Assembly (NCBI GenBank): GCA_021160355.1
Contig: JAGHCS010000246.1
Location: 1 to 7,123, forward strand
Direction of reading: 5' to 3'
DNA from: Candidatus Cloacimonadota bacterium
GTDB lineage: Bacteria; Cloacimonadota; Cloacimonadia; JGIOTU-2
DNA: 7,123 bases
Shown here: positions 1 through 7,017 of the stretch, piece after piece
How positions within the stretch are numbered: position 1 is the first letter of the stretch
How the letters are laid out: each line of letters starts with the position of its first letter
Position numbers and translations under genes: made by a program
The notes under the pieces: model-generated
Databases searched by the model: none
What the model was told of the DNA's origin: nothing
Seen by the model: only the letters and a program-made list of their open reading frames with translations

Positions 1-7
1 AGGTAAA

Positions 8-1900
8 ATGGTAGCAAAATATGATGCAACACGAATAAAAGTAATGAAGGGGCTGGAAGCAGTGCGCAAGCGTCCCACTATGTATATTGGCGGAACCAGC
101 GAACGCGGACTTCATCACCTGGTTTATGAAGTTGTTGATAATAGCATTGACGAAGCAATGGGCGGATACTGTAATAAAATAGAAGTAATCATCAACACCG
201 ACGGATCGGCAACTATTATTGATAATGGACGCGGCATCCCAGTCGACAAACACAAAGAACAGAAAGTCCCCGCATTGCAGGTGGTTATGACTATGCTTCA
301 TGCAGGCGGAAAGTTCGACGATAAATCCTATAAAGTATCTGGTGGTTTGCATGGCGTTGGTGTTTCCGTGGTGAATGCTTTATCAAAATGGCTTGAAGTA
401 AAAGTCTATAAAAATAACAATATATACAGACAATATTACGAGTGTGGAATAGTAAAATCTCAAGTGGAGATCATCGGAAAAACTAAAAAAACAGGTACTG
501 AAGTAACCTTCATGCCTGATGAAGAGATTTTTGATGATATTACATTTAGTTTTGATTACCTTTCAGTTCGACTTAGAGAACTTGCATTCCTTAATAAAGG
601 TGTAAGGGTCATCCTTGAAGACAAGCGCAATAATGAGAAGCATGATTTCAAATATGATGGTGGAATTGTCTCTTTTGTAAAGTACTTGAACGAGAACAAA
701 AGAGTCCTCTTCAATAGACCAGTGTATATTTCTGGTGAAAGAGACCACACAGAATTTGAAGTTGCCATCCAATATAACGACGGTTATCAGGAATCTATTC
801 TGAGTTTTGCAAACAATATCAATACGATCGAAGGCGGCACACATCTCAGTGGTTTCAAATCTGCTCTCACACGCGTTGTTAATACTTATATTAAAAATTC
901 CAATCTTGCAAAAAATGAAAAAAGCACTCCGCAGGGTGCAGATATAAGAGAAGGAATGACTGCAGTGATAAGTGTCAAGTTGAAAGATCCTCAATTCGAG
1001 GGGCAGACAAAGACGAAATTGCAGAATTTCGATATTGAGGGTATTGTTAATTCCGTTGTATATGAAAAGTTGATGGAATACTTTGAAGAACATCCAACTG
1101 AGGCGAAATCAATTTCAAACAAAGCGATTCTCGGTGCTCGATCACGAGAAGCTGCAAGAAAAGCACGAGAACTCACACGAAGAAAATCTGTGCTTGAAAG
1201 TGGAAGCTTACCGGGCAAACTTGCAGATTGCTCCATAGAAGATCCCACCCAAACCGAGATATTTCTTGTCGAGGGTGATTCTGCGGGTGGTTCGGCAAAA
1301 ATGGGAAGGGACAGGACTTTTCAGGCGATCCTGCCGTTATGGGGAAAGATGCTCAATACAGAAAAAGCACGTATCGATAAGGTGCTTAATAATGAGAAGA
1401 TACAGCCAATTATCCTTGCGCTTGGTGCAGGTATTGGCGATGAATTTGATAAAACAAAACTTCGTTATAATAAAATCATCATAATGGCTGATGCGGATGT
1501 TGACGGACAGCATATTGCGACATTGTTACTCACTTTCTTTTTCAGATATATGCGACAGCTTGTTGAAGATGGGAATATTTACATTGCACGTCCTCCTTTA
1601 TATCAGATAAAGAAAGGAAGAATGGCTCGTTATGTGTATTCCGATGAAGAGCGCGATGAGATTTTGAAAGAATTCGACTCAACCGGTGTAAGCATTCAGC
1701 GTTATAAAGGACTGGGAGAGATGAATGCAGATCAGCTTTGGGAAACCACACTTGATCCTGAAAAGCGGATTCTCACAGCAGTTCGAATGAATGATGCGAT
1801 CGAAGCTGATCGTATGTTCACGATCCTTATGGGTGGTGACGTCGAACCGCGAAGAGATTTTATTGAGAAAAATGCCAAATACATTGAAGTAGATGTTTAA
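8..1900 (+). CDS. gyrB: DNA gyrase subunit B (ATPase and Toprim subunit)
   Basis: GyrB is the ATP-binding half of DNA gyrase, which with GyrA introduces negative supercoils. The 630-residue protein has the full family order. A GHKL ATPase domain carries E41 and N45 in EVVDNSIDEA, DNGRGIP at 72-78 and GGLHGVG at 112-118. The transducer domain has the QTKTKL loop at 333-338, with K335 contacting ATP phosphate in the family. The Toprim domain has EGDSAGGSA at 422-430 and DADVD at 495-499, the Mg-binding acidic residues. A C-terminal GyrA-interacting segment has QRYKGLGEM at 564-572. It is the short form, without the roughly 170-residue insertion of the E. coli protein (804 residues). The ATG at 8 is chosen because MVAKYDATRIKVMKGLEAVR is a typical GyrB N-terminus and AGG lies at 1-3. 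Direct adjacency to gyrA argues for gyrase over topoisomerase IV ParE. Oddity: W445 replaces the usual K/R in the LPLxGK motif. The gene is complete; its promoter is outside the window. Confidence 0.98.
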   Translation: MVAKYDATRIKVMKGLEAVRKRPTMYIGGTSERGLHHLVYEVVDNSIDEAMGGYCNKIEVIINTDGSATIIDNGRGIPVDKHKEQKVPALQVVMTMLHAGGKFDDKSYKVSGGLHGVGVSVVNALSKWLEVKVYKNNNIYRQYYECGIVKSQVEIIGKTKKTGTEVTFMPDEEIFDDITFSFDYLSVRLRELAFLNKGVRVILEDKRNNEKHDFKYDGGIVSFVKYLNENKRVLFNRPVYISGERDHTEFEVAIQYNDGYQESILSFANNINTIEGGTHLSGFKSALTRVVNTYIKNSNLAKNEKSTPQGADIREGMTAVISVKLKDPQFEGQTKTKLQNFDIEGIVNSVVYEKLMEYFEEHPTEAKSISNKAILGARSREAARKARELTRRKSVLESGSLPGKLADCSIEDPTQTEIFLVEGDSAGGSAKMGRDRTFQAILPLWGKMLNTEKARIDKVLNNEKIQPIILALGAGIGDEFDKTKLRYNKIIIMADADVDGQHIATLLLTFFFRYMRQLVEDGNIYIARPPLYQIKKGRMARYVYSDEERDEILKEFDSTGVSIQRYKGLGEMNADQLWETTLDPEKRILTAVRMNDAIEADRMFTILMGGDVEPRRDFIEKNAKYIEVDV

Positions 1901-1902
1901 CC

Positions 1903-1907
1903 GGAGG
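1903..1907 (+). promoter_or_regulatory. Shine-Dalgarno site of gyrA
   Basis: GGAGG lies in the 11-base gap between the gyrB stop and the gyrA ATG, 4 bases before the start codon. It fixes the gyrA start at 1912. It also shows that this organism uses classical Shine-Dalgarno sites, which makes the weak or absent sites of the three downstream genes more noticeable. Confidence 0.85.
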
Positions 1908-1911
1908 ATAT

Positions 1912-4476
1912 ATGATTCACGATAGATCAAGAATTGAACAGATTGAAATTGATGACGTACTGAAAAAAGCTTACCTGGAATACTCTATGAGCGTGATCGT
2001 ATCACGCGCTCTGCCGGATGTACGGGATGGACTGAAACCTTCCCAGCGAAGAATTCTCTATGCAATGCATGAGCTCAAACTCGAACCTGGAAAAGGTTAC
2101 CGAAAATGCGCAAAGATCGCAGGTGATACTTCTGGTAACTATCATCCACATGGCGAGCAGGTCATCTATCCCACTCTTGTGAGAATGGCTCAGGAATGGA
2201 GTCTGAGGTATCTTCTTGTACAGGGTCAGGGCAACTTTGGCTCGCAGGATGGCGATCCGCCTGCAGCCATGCGATATACAGAAGCACGTTTGCATAAAGC
2301 AGCAGTCGATCTTATGGCTGACCTCGACAAAGATACTGTAGATTTCCAGCAAAACTATGATGATACCCGTAAGGAACCAAAAGTGTTTCCTTCAAAATTT
2401 CCTAACTTAATTGTAAATGGTTCTTCCGGTATTGCAGTGGGAATGGCAACTAATATGGCACCTCACAACCTTTCTGAAACCTGTGATGCACTCTGTGCGC
2501 TTATCGATGATCCGGAACTCGAACCCCTCAAATTGATCGACTATATCCAAGGACCGGATTTTCCTACCGGTGGCTACATCATCGGCAAGCAGGGGATACG
2601 AGATTATTTCCAGACCGGTTATGGTAAGATCATTAACCGAGGAAAAGCATCTATTGAGACAAAGAATAATGGTCAGGAATCGATCATAGTCACAGAACTT
2701 CCATACCAGCTCAACAAGACTTTACTCATTGATAAAATAGTTGCTCTAGTAAAAGATAAAAGGATTGAGGGTATCAGCGATATACGAGACGAATCCGGCA
2801 GACAGGGAATGCGTTTGGTCATCACAGTCAAAAGAAATGCTGACGCAGACTCTGTACTGAAAAAACTGTATAAATATTCTCAGTTGCAGGTAAGTTATGT
2901 GATCAACAACAGAGCGCTTGTAGGAGGAATTCCACAAGTTATTAATATGAAGGATCTTCTTCAAAATTATATAGATTTCCGTCATGAAGTTGTGGTTCGC
3001 AGAACTCAATTTGAGCTTGATAACGCAGAAAAAAGGCTTCACATTCTCGAAGGATTCCGCATTGCACTCGATAATATTGATGAAATAATTGCGATCATCA
3101 AAGCTTCGGACAGCACGCAGAATGCGAATGAGAACTTACAGAAAAAATTTGGATTCACAGGGATACAAGCAAAAGCAATCCTCGAAATGAGACTTCAAAA
3201 ACTCACAGGACTTGAGCGTGAAAAGATTGAATTGGAATATCGAGACCTTGTAAAAAGGGTCGAAGAACTCAAAAGCATTCTTGAAATTCGTGAAAAACGT
3301 ATGCAGATCATCAAAGATGAAGTTATCAAGATGAAAGAGAAATATATAGATGACCGCAGAACAACCATTTTGGATGGCTCTGCAGATATCGAAACCGAAG
3401 ACATGATTGCTGATGAGGAAATGGTTGTAACGATTTCTCATGAAGGATATATAAAACGCCTTCCTATACGAACTTACAGAAAACAGCAGCGCGGTGGTAA
3501 AGGACTTTCTGGCTCGAATTTAAAAGAGGAAGATTTTATCGAAAATGTTTTTGTTGCATCCACACACGCTTTTATTCTTTTCTTTACAGACCTTGGACAA
3601 TGTCACTGGCTGAAAGTCCACAGAATTCCGAAAGTTGGAAGGTTAGCGCGCGGAAAAGCAATCGTAAATCTGCTTCAGCTCGAAAGAAATGAGCGGATCA
3701 AAGCATATGTCACTGTCCGCGATTTTGAACTTCCAAATTTTGTCACTATTGTTACAAAGAATGGAATAATCAAAAAGACAGAACTTGCAGCATTCTCTCA
3801 TCCTCGTGTTGGTGGTATTATAGCGATAAAACTCATAGAGGGAGATGAACTTATTGATGCCCGGATCACTGAAGGTGACAATGATATTATTCTTGCCACA
3901 AAGAATGGTTTCGGCAATCGTTTCCATGAAACAGATGTTCGTTCGCAAGGGAGAAATTCTCAGGGTGTGATAGGTATTCGTTTAAGAAATGCCGATGAAA
4001 CAGTTTCAATGGTAATCGTCAAACGGGAAGGAACCCTTCTTTCTATTAGCGAAAATGGATATGGAAAACGTACTCCAATTGCAGATTATCGTGTGACAAA
4101 ACGGGGCAGTATGGGTGTCATAACAATGAAAACCACAAAAAGAAATGGTAATCTTGTTAGTGTTCAGGAAGTTGTCGATGACGATGATCTTATAATTATA
4201 ACAACTTCCGGCAAAGTGATACGCCAACATGTCGGCAGCATTTCCGTGATCAGCAGAAACACTCAAGGTATGAGGTTAATAACCCTTAATGAGGGTGATA
4301 AAGTCACAGATGTTGCTCGTGTAGCTCACGAAGACGAAGAAATTCCTGAAGATGAGGAAAATGGAAATGGCATTGAGAATGAAGAACTCGATGAAGAAAT
4401 AATCGAGAATGAAAATGTTGAAGAAGAAACCGAAGAAATCACTGATGAAGTTAATGAAGAGGATGAAGAAAAATAA
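1912..4476 (+). CDS. gyrA: DNA gyrase subunit A (DNA cleavage and wrapping subunit)
   Basis: GyrA cuts and rejoins the gate DNA segment and wraps DNA for supercoiling. Of 854 residues, about 1-490 form the breakage-reunion core: SRALPDVRDGLKPSQRRILY at 31-50, HPHG at 78-81, and R121-Y122 in AAMRYTE, where Y122 is the catalytic tyrosine. SSGIAVGMATN at 171-181 contains the conserved intercalating I174. About 501-803 is the C-terminal pinwheel domain; I count six repeats, with GyrA-box-like QQRGGKG at 525-531 and blade turns such as TKNGIIKK, TKNGFGNR and SENGYGKR. This box and the six blades favour gyrase over ParC. Residues 806-854 are a tail with 28 D/E out of 49. The ATG at 1912 follows GGAGG at 1903-1907, and the numbering matches E. 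coli GyrA without offset through the active site. Oddities are Q83 and P87 in the quinolone pocket and Q for R in the GyrA box. It is probably cotranscribed with gyrB. Confidence 0.98.
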   Translation: MIHDRSRIEQIEIDDVLKKAYLEYSMSVIVSRALPDVRDGLKPSQRRILYAMHELKLEPGKGYRKCAKIAGDTSGNYHPHGEQVIYPTLVRMAQEWSLRYLLVQGQGNFGSQDGDPPAAMRYTEARLHKAAVDLMADLDKDTVDFQQNYDDTRKEPKVFPSKFPNLIVNGSSGIAVGMATNMAPHNLSETCDALCALIDDPELEPLKLIDYIQGPDFPTGGYIIGKQGIRDYFQTGYGKIINRGKASIETKNNGQESIIVTELPYQLNKTLLIDKIVALVKDKRIEGISDIRDESGRQGMRLVITVKRNADADSVLKKLYKYSQLQVSYVINNRALVGGIPQVINMKDLLQNYIDFRHEVVVRRTQFELDNAEKRLHILEGFRIALDNIDEIIAIIKASDSTQNANENLQKKFGFTGIQAKAILEMRLQKLTGLEREKIELEYRDLVKRVEELKSILEIREKRMQIIKDEVIKMKEKYIDDRRTTILDGSADIETEDMIADEEMVVTISHEGYIKRLPIRTYRKQQRGGKGLSGSNLKEEDFIENVFVASTHAFILFFTDLGQCHWLKVHRIPKVGRLARGKAIVNLLQLERNERIKAYVTVRDFELPNFVTIVTKNGIIKKTELAAFSHPRVGGIIAIKLIEGDELIDARITEGDNDIILATKNGFGNRFHETDVRSQGRNSQGVIGIRLRNADETVSMVIVKREGTLLSISENGYGKRTPIADYRVTKRGSMGVITMKTTKRNGNLVSVQEVVDDDDLIIITTSGKVIRQHVGSISVISRNTQGMRLITLNEGDKVTDVARVAHEDEEIPEDEENGNGIENEELDEEIIENENVEEETEEITDEVNEEDEEK

Positions 4477-4479
4477 GTC

Positions 4480-5061
4480 ATGAACAAGAGTGTCATAGTT
4501 TTGCTTGTTTTTATATTTTCTTTGCTTTCATGTGCTCCAAAAATACTTCCTGTCCGCTCACATAATGTAAAAATTCAAGAAAATTATGCAGTGATAACTC
4601 AAAAGAACTATGATATTGCAATAGAGCCGTCAAGTTGGAACGATCCACCATCAAACCTGGAAAATTATTTCATGGTTTTCTATGTGATCCTGCGAAATAA
4701 AACAAACCAAGTAATGCCTGTTGATAAAAATGCTTTTGTTATGATCGATGAAAATGGTGAACAGTATTCACTTTTTGGTCCTCAGCAGCTGGTGCAGATC
4801 ATGTATGGAGATAATCAATATTTTGATCTAAATTATTTCATGAACTTTGATGATCAGGAGCATGAAAACTTGAAAGAGGAATATGAAACCCGATTGGATG
4901 GAATCCGTAATATCATGATGAAATCCTTCCAATTTGAACCGATACGCCCTCAAGCTCAGCAAAGTGGTTACCTCTTTTTTGAACGATTGGAATTCAAAAA
5001 GCAGGCAGTTTTCAAAATATTCTACAATGATGATGTTATGGAATTTGTAATCACAAAATAG
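4480..5061 (+). CDS. Predicted outer-membrane or periplasmic lipoprotein, unknown function
   Basis: I do not recognise a named family. The 193-residue product begins with a lipoprotein signal peptide: K3, a hydrophobic stretch at about 5-16 and the lipobox LLSC with C18 as the lipidated cysteine. A19 at +2 is not an inner-membrane retention signal of the E. coli type, so outer-membrane placement is plausible. The mature part alternates polar and hydrophobic residues. A strand-like segment YFMVFYVILRNK at 63-74 is followed by AFVMIDENGEQYSLF at 85-99, and a C-terminal GYLFFERLEF (163-172) is followed by AVFKIFYNDD at 176-185. This arrangement resembles small Ig-like beta-sandwich lipoproteins (DUF4352-like pattern), which is inference only. 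A Met/Asp/Glu-rich middle at 118-150 looks helical. The ATG lies 3 bases after the gyrA stop with no well-spaced Shine-Dalgarno site, so translation is probably coupled to gyrA termination. The gene is real by its clean signal peptide and length; its function is unknown. Confidence 0.82.
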   Translation: MNKSVIVLLVFIFSLLSCAPKILPVRSHNVKIQENYAVITQKNYDIAIEPSSWNDPPSNLENYFMVFYVILRNKTNQVMPVDKNAFVMIDENGEQYSLFGPQQLVQIMYGDNQYFDLNYFMNFDDQEHENLKEEYETRLDGIRNIMMKSFQFEPIRPQAQQSGYLFFERLEFKKQAVFKIFYNDDVMEFVITK

Positions 5062-5078
5062 AACTCTATGAATAATCA

Positions 5079-5147
5079 ATGGATAAGTTTAGAAATTCAA
5101 ATTTTAAGTATATTAACACTCTTAAAGATAAAATGAAAACAAAATAG
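5079..5147 (+). other. 22-codon ORF in the gap before deoA (possible leader peptide)
   Basis: This ORF starts MDKFRNSN and is Lys/Asn rich. It lies in the same frame as deoA and ends at a TAG that is only 3 bases from the deoA ATG. No Shine-Dalgarno sequence precedes it, and a second 22-codon ORF overlaps it in another frame (5068-5136). The 89-base gap 5062-5150 holds no other structure I can support beyond a weak 6-bp stem, TTTAAG at 5103-5108 with CTTAAA at 5121-5126. It is most likely a chance ORF in AT-rich spacer; a translated leader that couples to deoA is possible. Confidence 0.15.
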
Positions 5148-5150
5148 CGT

Positions 5151-6452
5151 ATGAATCCAGCTCAAATAATTATAAAAAAACGTGATCGAGAGTCCCTCTC
5201 ACACGAAGAGATTAAATATTTTATTTCTTCCTATATCAACGGTGATATTGAAAATTACCAAATGTCTGCGATGCTCATGGCAATTCTCCTTAACGGCATG
5301 AGTGAAAAGGAAATTTTCTGGCTTACAAGAGAATATATTGATTCAGGCATCACACTGAAATTTCCCGAGTCGAACGGCAGATGTATCGATAAGCATAGTA
5401 CCGGTGGAGTGGGGGATAAATTATCACTCATGATCGGTCCTATTGCAGCAGAGTGCGGAGTCATGGTACCGACGATCTCTGGACGGGGACTTGGTCACAC
5501 GGGTGGCACACTGGACAAACTTGAGTCGATCCCCGGTTTCCAAACACAAATCTCGCTTGGTAGATTTCAAAAGATCGTTCGTGAAAACAATTTTGCAATC
5601 ATTGGACAATCAGATAACATGGTTCCTGCGGATAGAATGATCTATTCCCTTCGCGATGTGACAGGTACGGTGGAGAGCATTCCTCTTATTACTGCGAGCA
5701 TTATGAGCAAGAAAATTGCTTCAGGCATAGATGGACTGGTCATCGACCTGAAAGTAGGGAATGGTGCTTTCATAGGAACGATGGAACATGCCCGTCTGCT
5801 GGCAGAATCTATGAGTAAAATCGCAAAGGATTTTGATAAGAAGATCATCATTAATTTTACTGACATGAATGCTCCTCTTGGAAGATATATCGGTAATGCA
5901 GTTGAGGTGATTGAAGCCATAGAATTTCTAAAGGGAAATATGGAACCCGATCTTAAAGAAGTGACCTATAAACTTGTAGCTGATATGCTTATTTTAGCAG
6001 GAGTTTCGAAAAATTTCAGACAAGCTGAGATTATGATTGACCAGGTAATAGAAAACGGGCATGCATTTGATAGATTGAGAAAGGGTATCGAACTCCAACA
6101 CGGAAATCCCGCAGTAATAGAAGATTACTCACTATTACCTCAACCAAAGCATACAAAAGAAATCTATGCACATCGCACAGGTTATATCAAAAACATCAAC
6201 AGTAAAAGTATTGGATATGCGCTCATTGAAGTGAAAGCCGGAAGAAAACATGTTGATGATACGATCGATCATGCAGCTGGATTGAGATTGTTCACAAAGG
6301 TTGGAGGTAAAATCATAAAAGGTGAAAAAGTCGCTGAACTCTATTATGATAATGATCAAGGGAACAAGGCAGCAAAAGACATTGAGAATTGTTTTGAATA
6401 CTCTCGGGATAAAATTTCTACAACAGGCAGGTTATTAGGCATACATAAATAA
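5151..6452 (+). CDS. deoA: Thymidine phosphorylase / pyrimidine-nucleoside phosphorylase
   Basis: This cytosolic enzyme splits thymidine or related pyrimidine nucleosides with phosphate into free base and (deoxy)ribose-1-phosphate, in nucleoside salvage and catabolism. The 433 residues match the family length. The helical N-terminal domain begins MNPAQIIIKKRD. KHSTGGVGDK at 81-90 gives the phosphate ligands K81 and S83. SGRGLGHTGGTLDKLESIPG at 110-129 is the family signature. R168, S183 and K187 (in SLRDVTG and LITASIMSKK) align with E. coli DeoA R171, S186 and K190, the pyrimidine-binding trio. The C-terminal alpha/beta part has AGRKHVDDTIDHAAG at 363-377. Residue 108 is Thr, where E. coli DeoA has Met and Bacillus-type PyNP has Lys, so substrate range is uncertain. 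Anthranilate phosphoribosyltransferase is excluded by the signature. An in-frame TAG at 5145-5147 rules out a longer N-terminus. No clear Shine-Dalgarno site precedes the ATG. Confidence 0.95.
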   Translation: MNPAQIIIKKRDRESLSHEEIKYFISSYINGDIENYQMSAMLMAILLNGMSEKEIFWLTREYIDSGITLKFPESNGRCIDKHSTGGVGDKLSLMIGPIAAECGVMVPTISGRGLGHTGGTLDKLESIPGFQTQISLGRFQKIVRENNFAIIGQSDNMVPADRMIYSLRDVTGTVESIPLITASIMSKKIASGIDGLVIDLKVGNGAFIGTMEHARLLAESMSKIAKDFDKKIIINFTDMNAPLGRYIGNAVEVIEAIEFLKGNMEPDLKEVTYKLVADMLILAGVSKNFRQAEIMIDQVIENGHAFDRLRKGIELQHGNPAVIEDYSLLPQPKHTKEIYAHRTGYIKNINSKSIGYALIEVKAGRKHVDDTIDHAAGLRLFTKVGGKIIKGEKVAELYYDNDQGNKAAKDIENCFEYSRDKISTTGRLLGIHK

Positions 6453-6462
6453 TTGAAGTCAC

Positions 6463-6470
6463 AAGGTGGG
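6463..6470 (+). promoter_or_regulatory. Shine-Dalgarno-like AAGGTGGG at the start of the last gene
   Basis: This purine-rich run is the best ribosome-binding match in the 13-base gap and first codons of the last gene, but it overlaps the GTG at 6466 rather than preceding it. It is spaced well for a start near 6476-6480, where the reading frame offers only ATA (6478). An alternative weak site for the GTG is GAAG at 6455-6458, with 7 bases of spacing. The conflict leaves the true start open. Confidence 0.35.
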
Positions 6471-6996
6471 AATTTTCATATTATTATTCACGAATCTTGT
6501 TTATTGTATAAATGACAGTCTCAATGTAGCAGATTCCTCGATTTCAATTCCAAAAAAAATAAATAACATGCGAACTGAGAAAGGTGCTATCGACTGGTCT
6601 TCGGGGCTAATTTTTGGAAAAGGGTGGACGGTACGAGTAAAATTTCATAAGTTTGCTGTGCAAGGTTCATTTGCTATCCTACCTGATATTCAAATCATTG
6701 GTGGATCGAGAGAAAATAACTATTACTTTGGTTTTGCTTGCTCTTACGATATCGTTTATATCCCATATTCAAGATTCTACATATCAGCAGATTCGAGCTT
6801 TTCCATTAATTACCTTGATGAGAGGAAATGGTATGTGGGTATCGCTCCAATGTTCGACTTTTCGATTCCAAAGATTGAATCCGTAAGCTTCAATTGCGGT
6901 TTCGGTTTCTCATATGTGCTCCGACATATTGATATAAAACTTTTATATACCATTCTAATAAAACCGGAGATTGGATTGTATTTTAGAATATTTTAG
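6466..6996 (+). CDS. Hypothetical exported protein, probable small outer-membrane beta-barrel
   Basis: I do not recognise a named family. The 176-residue product opens with a hydrophobic stretch, GIFILLFTNLVYC at 2-14, which looks like a signal-peptide core without the usual positively charged N-terminus. C14 follows LVY, a poor lipobox because of Y13, so signal peptidase I type export is likelier. From about residue 45 the sequence is rich in Gly and aromatics with alternating strand-like runs: 45-61, 63-72, 85-99, 102-117, 121-134, 138-152 and 155-176. It ends in GLYFRIF with a terminal Phe, as many barrel proteins do. Seven or eight strands would suit a small eight-stranded barrel; this is inferred from pattern only. 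GTG at 6466 is the first usual start after the in-frame TGA at 6454-6456, but its ribosome site is poor. It lies 13 bases after deoA and so is probably on the same transcript, without evident functional connection. Confidence 0.6.
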   Translation: MGIFILLFTNLVYCINDSLNVADSSISIPKKINNMRTEKGAIDWSSGLIFGKGWTVRVKFHKFAVQGSFAILPDIQIIGGSRENNYYFGFACSYDIVYIPYSRFYISADSSFSINYLDERKWYVGIAPMFDFSIPKIESVSFNCGFGFSYVLRHIDIKLLYTILIKPEIGLYFRIF

Positions 6997-7017
6997 GATT
7001 TCAAATTTATTTGGGAT

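Noticed and set aside
563..1093. A 176-codon open frame on the minus strand inside gyrB, with a hydrophobic Cys/Phe-rich translation.
   Set aside because: It is antisense to a clearly functional, well-conserved gyrB region and shows no recognisable motif; it is a shadow of codon composition.
1991..2007. GCGTGAT-CGT-ATCACGC, a 7-bp inverted repeat with a 3-base loop in early gyrA.
   Set aside because: It lies in codons for the conserved MSVIVSRAL region. Seven-bp stems are expected about once by chance in a window of this size, and nothing links it to regulation.
2002..2352. A 116-codon minus-strand open frame inside gyrA.
   Set aside because: It lies opposite the conserved active-site region of gyrA, is rich in Cys and Ser as typical antisense frames are, and has no family pattern.
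5088..5114. TTTAGA (5088-5093) with TATATT (5109-5114) as a possible deoA promoter.
   Set aside because: The spacer is only 15 bases and the -35 matches poorly; such pairs are common by chance in AT-rich DNA.
5103..5126. TTTAAG ... CTTAAA stem in the lipoprotein-deoA gap, considered as a terminator.
   Set aside because: Only 6 bp, AT-rich, a 12-base loop and no T-run following; too weak to call.
6499..6507. LVYC at residues 11-14 of the last gene as a lipobox.
   Set aside because: Tyr before the cysteine is not accepted in usual lipoboxes, which need Gly, Ala or Ser there.
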